Below, piece after piece: positions 15,578-24,247 of a DNA stretch of 64,000 nucleotides. The translations under genes were made by a program, and so were the position numbers. The notes under the pieces were generated by a model. It made no database searches and had not been told where the DNA came from. It saw only the letters and a program-made list of their open reading frames with translations. Numbering within the stretch: the first letter of the stretch is position 1; every line of letters starts with the position of its first letter. The stretch comes from an uncultured Maribacter sp. (GTDB lineage: Bacteria; Bacteroidota; Bacteroidia; Flavobacteriales; Flavobacteriaceae): the NCBI GenBank assembly GCA_947498505.1, contig CANMKG010000002.1, positions 372,001-436,000 on the forward strand, in the 5' to 3' direction.

Positions 15578-17452
15578 ATGAAAAGAGTTTGTTTTGCATT
15601 CGTTTTTGGAATGCTGCTTTTTGGATGTGGATCCGGAAAAGTTGTTACACTGGCAGAGAAATCGGCAATTGCAGTAGAAATAGATTTGATTGATGTTGAA
15701 AATGATAAAGTTAAGGTTATAGTAAATCCAGGAACCTTTACCGCCGCAAACGTATCTTTTTATATCCCAAAAACGGTTCCAGGTACGTATTCTTCTGATA
15801 ATTACGGAAAGTATATAGAGGGTTTTAAAGCGTTGGATTATAATGGAAATGAGTTGAAATTTGTTAAAACGGACAATAATACTTGGCAAATATCTAGCGC
15901 AACAAAGCTAGATAAGGTTAGTTATTTGGTTAACGATACTTATGACAATGAGGGGCATCAGAAAAAAGCAGTGTTCTCTCCAGCGGGAACTAATATTCTA
16001 AAGGGGAAAAATTTCATGCTTAATTTACATGGTTTTGTAGGGTATTTTGATAAGTTAAAAGAGCGCCCTTATGAAATTGCAATTGCTAAACCTTCGGAAC
16101 TACAGGCTACAACTTCTTTGGTGAAAAAAGAACAAAAGAAAGCAAAGGAAGATGAAGATGTTTTTATCGCGACAAGGTATTTTGATGTGATTGATAACCC
16201 TATTTTATATGCAAAGTCTAATTCGGAAACGTTTCAGATTAATGATATTTCAGTTACATTAAGTGTGTATTCTCCAACCGGAAAGTATACAGCTGCATTG
16301 TTAAAAGAGCGCATGAAAAAAATGATGACTGCGCAAAAGGCTTTTTTGGCTGAAATTGATGGAACTAAAAAGTATAATATTCTGTTGTATTTATCTCAGA
16401 TGGGAGATACTGATGCTGGTGGATTTGGAGCTTTAGAACATCATACTTCAACCGTAGTTGTTTTGCCAGAAATGATGGATCAAGACGCTATTGAAAAGGC
16501 GATGGTGGATGTTGTTTCACATGAGTTTTTTCACATTGTAACACCTTTGACAGTGCATTCCAAAGAAGTACAGTATTTTGATTTTAATGATCCTAAAATG
16601 TCTCAGCATTTATGGATGTACGAGGGTACGACTGAATATTTCGCAAACCTTTTTCAAATTCAACAAGGACTCATTTCTGAAGAAGAATTTTACGAAAGGA
16701 TGGTGGGTAAAATAAATAATGCTAAAGGTTATGATGATACAATGTCTTTTACTGAGATGAGTAAAAACATATTGGAGGAACCATTTAAAAACAGCTATGC
16801 CAACGTTTATGAAAAGGGAGCATTAATTAACATGGCTTTGGATATTACCTTACGTGAATTAAGTAATGGTGAAAAAGGCGTGCTTTGGCTAATGAAACAA
16901 CTTTCGCAAAAGTATGGTAAAACAATCCCTTTTGATGATGACAAATTGTTTGAAGAGATAGTGGCATTGACATATCCTGAAATTGGGACCTTTTTCGAAA
17001 CCCATGTAATTGGAAAAACACCAATTAATTACAATAAATATTTCGCTAAAGCTGGGTTAAGTTTTTCTACAGTAGAAAAACAATCTGGATATTTTTTAGA
17101 CGGCGATGTTCCTTTTATTGATGTAAAGCCAACGGATCAAAACGTAATATTTGTTAGAAAAGGAATAAACCTAAATAGTTTTTTTAATGAACTGGGGGTA
17201 AAGGGAGGTGATGTGTTAAAAAGTGTCAATGGAAAAGATATTACGCTTGAAAGTATGCGTGAGGTTATTATGGCAAGTTTTAAGTGGAGTCCGGAAGATA
17301 CTATAACTATTGTGGTAAAAAGAGGAGAAGAGGAGATTACCTTAGAAGGAAAAACTGTTCTGCCTATGCTTAAAGTAGATGTGATTTCTCCTGATACTAA
17401 AGCAAGTAAAAAACAACTTGAATTACGTAATTCATGGTTAAAAGGAATTTAA
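15578..17452 (+). CDS. M61 family (glycyl aminopeptidase-like) metallopeptidase, lipoprotein
   Basis: An exported peptidase with a lipoprotein signal peptide: LLFGCGSG places the lipidated Cys at residue 17, and the following GSGK lacks an Asp retention signal. The N-terminal beta domain is followed by the gluzincin motif HEFFH (His315, Glu316, His319) and a third zinc ligand Glu349 in MYEGTTEYFANLF, then a C-terminal PDZ domain (about 510-600) with GVKGGDVLKSVNGKDI. This is the M61 layout. At 624 residues it is full length and looks active. It is a lone plus-strand gene between two minus-strand translation operons. Confidence 0.9.
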   Translation: MKRVCFAFVFGMLLFGCGSGKVVTLAEKSAIAVEIDLIDVENDKVKVIVNPGTFTAANVSFYIPKTVPGTYSSDNYGKYIEGFKALDYNGNELKFVKTDNNTWQISSATKLDKVSYLVNDTYDNEGHQKKAVFSPAGTNILKGKNFMLNLHGFVGYFDKLKERPYEIAIAKPSELQATTSLVKKEQKKAKEDEDVFIATRYFDVIDNPILYAKSNSETFQINDISVTLSVYSPTGKYTAALLKERMKKMMTAQKAFLAEIDGTKKYNILLYLSQMGDTDAGGFGALEHHTSTVVVLPEMMDQDAIEKAMVDVVSHEFFHIVTPLTVHSKEVQYFDFNDPKMSQHLWMYEGTTEYFANLFQIQQGLISEEEFYERMVGKINNAKGYDDTMSFTEMSKNILEEPFKNSYANVYEKGALINMALDITLRELSNGEKGVLWLMKQLSQKYGKTIPFDDDKLFEEIVALTYPEIGTFFETHVIGKTPINYNKYFAKAGLSFSTVEKQSGYFLDGDVPFIDVKPTDQNVIFVRKGINLNSFFNELGVKGGDVLKSVNGKDITLESMREVIMASFKWSPEDTITIVVKRGEEEITLEGKTVLPMLKVDVISPDTKASKKQLELRNSWLKGI

Positions 17453-17474
17453 AGTTTTAGGAACAACAGAGTAT

Positions 17475-17511
17475 AAAAAAACCGCTAGAAAATTATTCTA
17501 GCGGTTTTTTG
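17475..17511. terminator. Bidirectional terminator between the M61 gene and tsf
   Basis: Perfect 10-bp stem ACCGCTAGAA (17481-17490) and TTCTAGCGGT (17496-17505), AATTA loop, A-run before and T-run after, so it serves both convergent genes. Confidence 0.9.
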
Positions 17512-17528
17512 TTGTTAGCAATTTTAGT

Positions 17529-18494
17529 TTATCCAAGAGATACACGCTTAAAGCTTGCTACAGCAACATCTCCAAAAGATGATACGTATTCAGCAACGTT
17601 AATTTTTTCATTCTTGATAAAGTTTTGATCTAGAAGACATTGTTCTTGATCTAATGTTGTGTTATCAGAAATGAATCTTTCTATTTTTCCAGGAAGAATT
17701 TTATCCCATATTTTTTCAGGCTTGCCTTCTGCCTGAAGTTCAGCTTTGAATTTCTCTTCAGCTTGCGCTAAAGCCTCGTCTGTTAATTGGGCTCTAGATA
17801 TGTATTGAGGAACGTTTTTAAGTGTTTTTCCTAAGCGCCCTAATTCAATATTATCTTTTTCAATAACAGCAATTCTTGCCTCTGTTTCAGAAGCAATATA
17901 AGCAGGGTCAAAATCTTTATAAGATAATGTTGTTGCTCCCATTGAAGCAACCTGCATTGCAACATCTTTAACAAGTTCTTCAGCGTTATCTGGTTTAGAA
18001 GTTAAACCAACTAAGGCAGCAATTTTGTTAATGTGTACATATGAACCAACATATGGCGCTTCAAGTCTTTCAAAAGCATTGATATCTAGTTTTTCACCAA
18101 TAACACCTGTTTGTTCTGTTAACTTGTCAGCTACAGTAATTCCTCCAAAATCAGCAGCCAAGAATTCTTCTTTGTTGTTGAAGTTAATTGCTAAATCAGC
18201 TAATTCTTTAGCAAGGGCAACAAACTTTTCGTTTTTTCCAACAAAGTCAGTTTCACATCCTAAAACAATAGCAACACCTACAGTGTTATCATCGTTAACT
18301 TTTGCGATTGCAGCTCCTTCAGAAGACTCTCTGTCGGCTCTTTTTGCAGCAACTTTTTGTCCTTTTTTACGAAGAACTTCAATTGCTTTGTCAAAATCTC
18401 CTTCAGCTTCTACCAAAGCATTTTTGCAGTCCATCATTCCTGCTCCTGTGCTTTTTCTTAATTTATTTACTTCTGCGGCGGTAATTTTAGCCAT
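17529..18494 (-). CDS. tsf: Elongation factor Ts
   Basis: Nucleotide exchange factor for EF-Tu. The N-terminal UBA-like domain contains VNKLRKSTGAGMMDCKNALV and the conserved TDFVGKNEKFVALAKELAD core. The length of 321 is above the roughly 280 of E. coli but usual for Bacteroidetes. It lies 69 bases behind rpsB on the same strand, the near-universal rpsB-tsf pair, and ends at a strong bidirectional terminator. Confidence 0.97.
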   Translation of the reverse strand: MAKITAAEVNKLRKSTGAGMMDCKNALVEAEGDFDKAIEVLRKKGQKVAAKRADRESSEGAAIAKVNDDNTVGVAIVLGCETDFVGKNEKFVALAKELADLAINFNNKEEFLAADFGGITVADKLTEQTGVIGEKLDINAFERLEAPYVGSYVHINKIAALVGLTSKPDNAEELVKDVAMQVASMGATTLSYKDFDPAYIASETEARIAVIEKDNIELGRLGKTLKNVPQYISRAQLTDEALAQAEEKFKAELQAEGKPEKIWDKILPGKIERFISDNTTLDQEQCLLDQNFIKNEKINVAEYVSSFGDVAVASFKRVSLG

Positions 18495-18563
18495 TTGTAT
18501 ATTTTTTTATAATTTATGTAAAGTAAAACACATTTATTGTGTTTTGGTTTAGGGTAACGTTAA

Positions 18564-19637
18564 TTATTCTACTCCACCTTTAACGTTATCTTGCCACTCT
18601 TTTAATTCATCCCACTTTCCATCAGCAGCCATTTTAGCTTGCTTTGGCCAAGATGTTGGATCAAGGTGAGCCATTCTAGAGCTAGCTTCAGTTAAAATTT
18701 CTTTAACTTTCTCTGGGTTAGCTTCGGCTAGTTTGCTATAAGTTGCGATACCTGCGGCAACTAATGCTTCAGCAGCTTTAGGGCCTATGCCTTCAACTTT
18801 AGTTAAGTCGTCATTAGTTGATTCGGCAGCAGCTGGAGCAGCAGCCTCTTTTACAGGTGCAGGTGCTTCAACTTTAGCTTCTGTAGCTTTTTCTTCTTTC
18901 TTAGGAGCAGGAGCATCTTTTTTAGCATCAGCAGCATTTTGCTTTTCTGATTTACGCTCGCTTAATCCTTCAGCAATTGCATCAGTAACTTGAGACATGA
19001 TAATGTCAATAGACTTAGAAGCATCGTCATTTGAAGGTATTACATAGTCAACTTCTCTAGGGTCACAATTCGTATCAATCATTGCAAAAATAGGAATGTT
19101 CAGTTTTTGAGCTTCTTTAACAGCAATATGCTCACGCATAGTATCTACGATAAAAAGTGCTCCAGGTAAACGTGTCATTTCAGAAATTGAACCTAAGTTC
19201 TTTTCTAATTTTGCGCGTAAACGATCTACTTGAAGGCGTTCTTTTTTAGATAAAGTTAAAAAAGTACCATCTTTCTTCATTCTATCAATGGAGGCCATTT
19301 TTTTAACCGCTTTTCTGATAGTAACAAAGTTAGTTAACATTCCACCTGGCCATCTTTCAGTGATGTAAGGCATGTTTACTTTAGATACTTTATCAGCGAC
19401 AATATCCTTTGCCTGCTTTTTTGTAGCTACGAAAAGTATTTTTCTTCCTGATGCTGCAATTTTTTTAAGAGCTTCGTTAGCTTCGTCTAATTTTGCAGAT
19501 GTTTTGTAAAGGTTGATTACGTGAATACCGTTACGCTCCATGTAGATGTAAGGAGCCATGTTAGGATTCCACTTTCTGGTAAGGTGTCCGAAATGTACAC
19601 CAGCTTCTAATAATTGTTTTACTTCGACTTTCGCCAT
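18564..19637 (-). CDS. rpsB: 30S ribosomal protein S2 with C-terminal helix-hairpin-helix extension
   Basis: Residues 1 to about 230 are a normal S2 (start VKQLLEAGVHFGHLTRKWNP; later GRKILFVATKKQAKDIV and RLPGALFIVDTMREHIAVKEA). After an Ala/Lys/Glu/Pro linker (about 228-275) comes an extra domain from residue 276 with KVEGIGPKAAEALVAAGI, a helix-hairpin-helix signature, ending in DPTSWPKQAKMA. At 357 residues it is about 100 longer than S2 of E. coli. A related tail occurs on ActC in this window (residues 508-573). I recall similar tails on L21 of flavobacteria from memory only. Starts at ATG 19637. Confidence 0.96.
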   Translation of the reverse strand: MAKVEVKQLLEAGVHFGHLTRKWNPNMAPYIYMERNGIHVINLYKTSAKLDEANEALKKIAASGRKILFVATKKQAKDIVADKVSKVNMPYITERWPGGMLTNFVTIRKAVKKMASIDRMKKDGTFLTLSKKERLQVDRLRAKLEKNLGSISEMTRLPGALFIVDTMREHIAVKEAQKLNIPIFAMIDTNCDPREVDYVIPSNDDASKSIDIIMSQVTDAIAEGLSERKSEKQNAADAKKDAPAPKKEEKATEAKVEAPAPVKEAAAPAAAESTNDDLTKVEGIGPKAAEALVAAGIATYSKLAEANPEKVKEILTEASSRMAHLDPTSWPKQAKMAADGKWDELKEWQDNVKGGVE

Positions 19638-19734
19638 TTTTGTTTAGTTTACGTTCTTTTGAAATAGCAATGTTATAGTGGTACGCGCGAGCGAGCCTAC
19701 AACATTTAGATGCTAAACTAATTTGTCCTTAGGT

Positions 19735-19791
19735 TATAAAAAGCATTTGTTTTTAATGCTAAGGTTTTTTTAAGTGTTCTCACTAGAGAAC
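19735..19791 (-). promoter_or_regulatory. Possible structured leader of rpsB
   Basis: Two hairpins lie in the rpsI-rpsB gap: GTTCTC/GAGAAC (19776-19791) and, read on the minus strand, AGCATT/AATGCT (19760-19742) followed by TTTTAT. The second looks like a weak terminator about 100 bases before the rpsB start, so it could be an attenuator or a leader for S2 autoregulation. No consensus promoter is visible in this gap. Confidence 0.35.
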
Positions 19792-19809
19792 TTTCAATGA
19801 ACAAGTTAA

Positions 19810-19843
19810 AAAATATAAAAAATAGGGTACTCGAAAGTACCCC
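19810..19843 (-). terminator. Intrinsic terminator of rplM-rpsI
   Basis: GGGTAC (19825-19830) and GTACCC (19837-19842) around TCGAAA; on the minus strand it is followed by TATTTTTTATATTTTT. It lies 14 bases after the rpsI stop. Confidence 0.8.
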
Positions 19844-19856
19844 TGATAATTTTGTA

Positions 19857-20243
19857 TTAACGTTTTGAGAACTGGAATTTTTTACGGGCTTTCTTCTGAC
19901 CGAATTTCTTACGTTCCACCATTCTTGGGTCTCTAGTTAATAGACCTTCTGGCTTTAAAGTTAATCTGTTTTCCGCATCAATTTCGCAAAGCGCTCTTGA
20001 TAAGGCTAAGCGAATAGCTTCTGCTTGTCCAGTAATTCCACCTCCGTAAACATTTACTTTAACATCGTAACTATCATTAGTTTCAGTTAATAAAAATGCT
20101 TGCTTAACTTTATATTGTAGAGTAGCTGTTGGGAAATAGTTTTCTAAATCTCTGTTGTTTACAGTGATGTCTCCTTTTCCTTCAGATAAATAAACACGAG
20201 CTACAGCTGTTTTTCTTCTACCAATTTTATGAATTGTCTCCAT
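19857..20243 (-). CDS. rpsI: 30S ribosomal protein S9
   Basis: A 128-residue S9. It starts with [20 protein letters not shown], contains [21 protein letters not shown] and ends in the basic tail [12 protein letters not shown]; the terminal SKR reaches the P-site tRNA in the ribosome. Its ATG overlaps the rplM stop by one base (TAATG), so the two are translationally coupled as in the classical rplM-rpsI pair. Ends before a clear terminator. Confidence 0.97.
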   Translation of the reverse strand: METIHKIGRRKTAVARVYLSEGKGDITVNNRDLENYFPTATLQYKVKQAFLLTETNDSYDVKVNVYGGGITGQAEAIRLALSRALCEIDAENRLTLKPEGLLTRDPRMVERKKFGQKKARKKFQFSKR

Positions 20244-20698
20244 TACTTAAGTTCGTTTAAATTTATAGCAGTTGGTTTTTGAGCTTCTTGTTGGTGAGTT
20301 GGTCCAACATAAACTTTAAGATTTCTGAATAGCTCAGAACCAAGTCTGTTTTTAGGAAGCATTCCTTTTACCGCTTTTTCAACAATGCGTCCTGGATTTT
20401 TTTCTAATAATTCTTTAGCAGAAGTATAACGCTGACCACCTGGGTAACCAGTATAACGGCTATATGTTTTAGAGTCCCATTTGTTTCCAGAAAGCGTTAT
20501 TTTTTCAGCGTTGATTATAACAACATTGTCTCCGCAATCTACATGTGGAGTATAACTAGGCTTATGCTTTCCTCTTAGTAATTTTGCTACTTTAGAAGCA
20601 AGGCGTCCTAATGTTTCTCCTTCAGCATCAACTAATAACCACTGTTTGTTAACAGTTGCTTTATTAGCTGAAATAGTTTTATAACTTAATGTGTCCAC
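20243..20698 (-). CDS. rplM: 50S ribosomal protein L13
   Basis: L13 with [40 protein letters not shown] and [21 protein letters not shown] chose the GTG at 20698, which gives a 151-residue protein starting (M)[10 protein letters not shown], as in other flavobacterial L13 proteins; an in-frame ATG at 20716 would add six residues (MKNIVI) that the family lacks. Coupled to rpsI by a one-base stop/start overlap. A good promoter and a small hairpin lie just upstream. Confidence 0.93.
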   Translation of the reverse strand: MDTLSYKTISANKATVNKQWLLVDAEGETLGRLASKVAKLLRGKHKPSYTPHVDCGDNVVIINAEKITLSGNKWDSKTYSRYTGYPGGQRYTSAKELLEKNPGRIVEKAVKGMLPKNRLGSELFRNLKVYVGPTHQQEAQKPTAINLNELK

Positions 20699-20730
20699 TA
20701 TAACTATATTTTTCAATTATACACTCTACT

Positions 20731-20743
20731 CCCGATAAACGGG
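20731..20743 (-). promoter_or_regulatory. Small hairpin at the 5' end of the rplM transcript
   Basis: CCCG (20731-20734) pairs with CGGG (20740-20743) around ATAAA, at or near the predicted transcript start and about 33 bases before the GTG. Possible binding site for L13 autoregulation, or a 5' stabiliser. Confidence 0.35.
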
Positions 20744-20746
20744 CTG

Positions 20747-20776
20747 CAAATGTACAACTATTAAGTTGAAATACAA
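20747..20776 (-). promoter_or_regulatory. Promoter of rplM-rpsI
   Basis: Minus-strand TACATTTG (20754-20747) matches TAnnTTTG, with TTG at 20776-20774 and a 19-base spacer. This is the best match in the window to the full Bacteroidetes -33/-7 consensus. Confidence 0.65.
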
Positions 20777-20921
20777 ATCGTTGTTTCGTATTTTATTTAT
20801 TTTTTTACAAGTCAGCTAAATTAGGCTTTTATAATCAGAATATTGTGTTTTTTAAAGTGTTAAATAAAACTTAATTTTTTCATATACTGTAACGGTAGAA
20901 AATTTTAAAGGTCTTTTAGGC

Positions 20922-23600
20922 ATGAAAATGCCATGTATAGCTAATTTAAAAGTTTTTTTTACCGTAATACTCTTTGTTTTTTTTGAGATATTTTGGGCGT
21001 TTGGACAAGATTCCATTACAAGTGTACCTAAAAAAATATATCATACTAAAGCACTTAAAAGTATTGAGCCACCGACGATTGATGGGTATTTAAATGATCC
21101 TGCTTGGGAAATTGTAGATTGGGCTAGTGATTATATTGAAAATCGACCAGATGAGAATACTCCTCCAACATATCAAACAAAATTTAGAATAGTTTATGAC
21201 GACAAGTATTTATATATAGGAGTACGTTGTTATGATGATGAGCCTGATAAAATTGTAAAACGATTATCGAGAAGGGATGGTTTTGATGGTGATTGGGTAG
21301 AATTTAATCTAGATAGTTATCACGATGCGCGTTCTGCATTTTCTTTTACCATATCGGCGTCTGGTGTAAAGGGAGATGAATTTGTTTCAAATAATGGAAG
21401 TAATTGGGACTCCAGTTGGAATCCTATTTGGTATACCAAAACTCAGATTGATGATGAAGGATGGACAGCGGAATTAAAAATTCCATTAAGTCAGTTTAAG
21501 TTTGGGAATTCTGAAAATCAAATTTGGGGATTGCAATCGACAAGACGATTTTTTAGGGAAGAGGAACGTTCTTTATGGCAAAGAAAACCAGTAGACACTC
21601 CTGGCTGGGTAAGTGAATTTGGGGAGTTACATGGGTTGAAGAACTTAGTGCCTCAGCGACAGTTAGAAATTCAACCTTATGCTGTAGCTAGTTTAAAAAC
21701 TTTTGAAGCTGAAGAAGGGAATCCTTTTGAGGATGGAAGTGAAGGTAAATTAACTGTAGGGGCAGATGCTAAAATTGGTGTGACTAATGATTTAACTTTG
21801 GATCTAACGGTGAATCCAGATTTTGGGCAAGTAGAGGCAGATCCTTCTGCAATAGCATTGGATGGATTTCAAATATTTTTTAGAGAACAACGTCCTTTCT
21901 TCGTTGAGAATAAAAACATTTTTGATTATAGAGTGTCTCGTTCAGAAGCTGGGAATACTTTTAATTTTGATAATGTTTTTTATTCAAGACGTATAGGAAG
22001 AAGTCCTCAAGGATATCCCGATACCGAAGATGGGGAATTCGTAAATCAACCTGAAAATACACCTATTCTTGGTGCAGCAAAGTTCAGTGGAAAAACAAAG
22101 AAAGGATGGTCCATTGGTGTGCTTGAAAGTGTTACAGCGAGAAGAACTGCTGAAATATCAGGTAACGGAGATTCTAGAAAAGAAGTTGTGGAGCCTTTGA
22201 CCAATTACTTTGTAGGAAGGTTGCAAAAAGACTTTAATAACGGAGATACCTATGTTGGAGGGATTTTTACGGCAACTAACAGAGAAAATTTAACTGATGA
22301 ACTTGCTGAGGGTATTCATGAATCGGCATATTCTGGAGGCTTTGACTTTAAACACCAATGGAATGATCGCGATTGGTATATCGGTGGTAATGTACTGTGG
22401 AGTCATGTTAATGGCAGTGTTGATGCAATTGAAAATACCCAAAAATCTATTGCACATTTATTTCAAAGAGAAGACGCTAGTTATTTAGGAGTAGATTCTG
22501 AAAAAACATCGTTAACAGGTACAGGAGGGAATTTTCAAATAGGTAAAATTGGTAATGGCCGCTGGAAGTTTGAATCTGGAGCAACATGGCGTTCTCCTGA
22601 ATTGGAACTTAATGATATTGGATTTCAAAGAAAGGCAGATGATATTCGTCATTATACATGGATTGGTTACCGAACCCTAAAACCTGATAAAACTTTTAGA
22701 AGTGTAGGTTTGAATTATAATCATTGGAGCGTTTGGGATTTTGGAGGAAATCATAATAGCTTGCAATTTAATGTGAATAGCTGGCAAAATTGGAAAAATA
22801 ATTGGTTCACCCGGGCAGGTTTTAACTATCAACCCGTTCAGTATTCCAATTCCGCATTACGTGGTGGACCAAGGTTGAGATTGCCAACAGAAATTAGTTT
22901 TTGGAATGGAATTAGTACTGATAACAGAAAAAAAGTGCAATTAAGTCTTTTTCATAATGGAAGTAAGGGAGCAGATGATTCTTATTATTCTTATGGTGCA
23001 GAGTTTGAGATAACATATCAACCTTTTAATGCTCTGAGTATCTCGGCTTCACCAGAGTATAGTAGGTTTTATAATAAGCTACAGTTTATAGAAAATATAG
23101 ATGTTGATTCTGACACCCGTTATATAAATGGAACCGTTGATCAGCGAACACTTAGTATGTCTTTGCGTTTAAATTATAATATAAATCCAAATTTAACTAT
23201 ACAGTATTGGGGGCAACCATTTATATCTAGGGGGAGGTATTCTAGTTTTAAAGAGGTTGTTAGTCCTTTAGCAAAAACATTCAATGAAAGAATATTGACA
23301 TATAATTCTAATCAAATATCCCTAGAAGATGACACTTATAATATAGATTTGGATTTGGACGACACCATAGATTTTAGTTTTGATGATCCTGATTTTTCGT
23401 TTGTTCAGTTTAGGTCTAATCTTGTACTGCGCTGGGAGTATACCCCTGGTTCTGAAATATTTTTGGTTTGGTCGCAAGACATTTCTCAAACAGGAAACCC
23501 TCAAGAAGAACTTTTAAGTAGTTTGGGTGATAACATATTTAATGGAGAAAAACCTCAGAATATATTTTTAATAAAAGCTACCTATAGGTTTATGAGGTAA
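20922..23600 (+). CDS. DUF5916 outer-membrane beta-barrel protein with N-terminal CBM9-like domain
   Basis: The 892-residue exported protein has a signal peptide ending near FGQ, then a carbohydrate-binding family 9-like domain (about 45-230) with PPTIDGYLNDPAWE, RIVYDDKYLYIGVRCYDDEP and FSFTISASGVKGDEF. The rest is a series of amphipathic beta strands of a large barrel, with FGQVEADPSAIALDGFQIFF and QRPFFVEN, which are hallmarks of DUF5916 proteins. It ends in an aromatic terminus (TYRFMR). The function is unknown; family members are outer-membrane proteins possibly tied to glycan or protein use. It appears monocistronic. Confidence 0.86.
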   Translation: MKMPCIANLKVFFTVILFVFFEIFWAFGQDSITSVPKKIYHTKALKSIEPPTIDGYLNDPAWEIVDWASDYIENRPDENTPPTYQTKFRIVYDDKYLYIGVRCYDDEPDKIVKRLSRRDGFDGDWVEFNLDSYHDARSAFSFTISASGVKGDEFVSNNGSNWDSSWNPIWYTKTQIDDEGWTAELKIPLSQFKFGNSENQIWGLQSTRRFFREEERSLWQRKPVDTPGWVSEFGELHGLKNLVPQRQLEIQPYAVASLKTFEAEEGNPFEDGSEGKLTVGADAKIGVTNDLTLDLTVNPDFGQVEADPSAIALDGFQIFFREQRPFFVENKNIFDYRVSRSEAGNTFNFDNVFYSRRIGRSPQGYPDTEDGEFVNQPENTPILGAAKFSGKTKKGWSIGVLESVTARRTAEISGNGDSRKEVVEPLTNYFVGRLQKDFNNGDTYVGGIFTATNRENLTDELAEGIHESAYSGGFDFKHQWNDRDWYIGGNVLWSHVNGSVDAIENTQKSIAHLFQREDASYLGVDSEKTSLTGTGGNFQIGKIGNGRWKFESGATWRSPELELNDIGFQRKADDIRHYTWIGYRTLKPDKTFRSVGLNYNHWSVWDFGGNHNSLQFNVNSWQNWKNNWFTRAGFNYQPVQYSNSALRGGPRLRLPTEISFWNGISTDNRKKVQLSLFHNGSKGADDSYYSYGAEFEITYQPFNALSISASPEYSRFYNKLQFIENIDVDSDTRYINGTVDQRTLSMSLRLNYNINPNLTIQYWGQPFISRGRYSSFKEVVSPLAKTFNERILTYNSNQISLEDDTYNIDLDLDDTIDFSFDDPDFSFVQFRSNLVLRWEYTPGSEIFLVWSQDISQTGNPQEELLSSLGDNIFNGEKPQNIFLIKATYRFMR

Positions 23601-23665
23601 TGATTTTTGCAATATAGTTAAGTGTTTTTCGTTATGGATAGGAAATAACCATATTTATAATCTAA

Positions 23666-24190
23666 ATGAAAAAACTAATTTTAACACTAATTGCAGGAGC
23701 AACTATCGCAGTATCATGTTCAAAAGATAAGATAGTTGAAGAGTTGACAGATGGACTTATTGGAGATGAAGAAGCTAATGCCCTTGTAGGTGTTTGGGAG
23801 TTATCTGAATTTAAGTATGATACTCAGGCTGGAGGAACTAATGTAAATCTAGCGGAAGATATTTTGAATAAATTTAAAGAAGAGAATTGTGTTGTAGTTA
23901 CTTTCGATTTTAAAGAAGATGGAAGTCTAATGATTGAGAGTGGAATGAATTATTTAGAAATAAATGCAACACCCACAGGTTTGCAGGTTCCATGTCCAAC
24001 ACAAAAAGATGAAGAAACAACTACTTATACTTATGAGGATGGTGTTTTAACCTTTAAGGATGCGGATGGAGCAGATGTTGTAGTAAAAGCTACTGTAGAT
24101 GGAGACGAGTTAACTGCTGATGCTTCTGACCTAGATCTTAATGAGAATTTTAATTACGACGGAGATTTAATTTTTGTGAAGAAAGAATAG
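23666..24190 (+). CDS. Lipocalin-like lipoprotein, function unknown
   Basis: A 174-residue exported lipoprotein: AGATIAVSCSKDK places the lipidated cysteine at residue 18, followed by Ser-Lys-Asp. The rest is acidic and beta-rich, with ALVGVWELSEFKYD near residue 40 and regularly spaced strands (VVTFDFKEDGSL, TYTYEDGVLTFKD), a pattern seen in the small lipocalin-like domain proteins of Bacteroidetes. No enzymatic motif is visible. It lies 65 bases behind the DUF5916 gene and may be co-transcribed with it; a strong terminator follows. Confidence 0.72.
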   Translation: MKKLILTLIAGATIAVSCSKDKIVEELTDGLIGDEEANALVGVWELSEFKYDTQAGGTNVNLAEDILNKFKEENCVVVTFDFKEDGSLMIESGMNYLEINATPTGLQVPCPTQKDEETTTYTYEDGVLTFKDADGADVVVKATVDGDELTADASDLDLNENFNYDGDLIFVKKE

Positions 24191-24208
24191 TAAAATATTA
24201 TTATTTAA

Positions 24209-24247
24209 TTAAGCCGTTTTGAGACATCAAAACGGCTTTTATTTTTT
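24209..24247. terminator. Intrinsic terminator between the lipoprotein and T9SS-CTD genes
   Basis: Perfect 12-bp stem AAGCCGTTTTGA (24211-24222) and TCAAAACGGCTT (24227-24238), GACA loop, followed by a T-rich tail on the plus strand; the minus-strand side is less T-rich. Confidence 0.9.
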
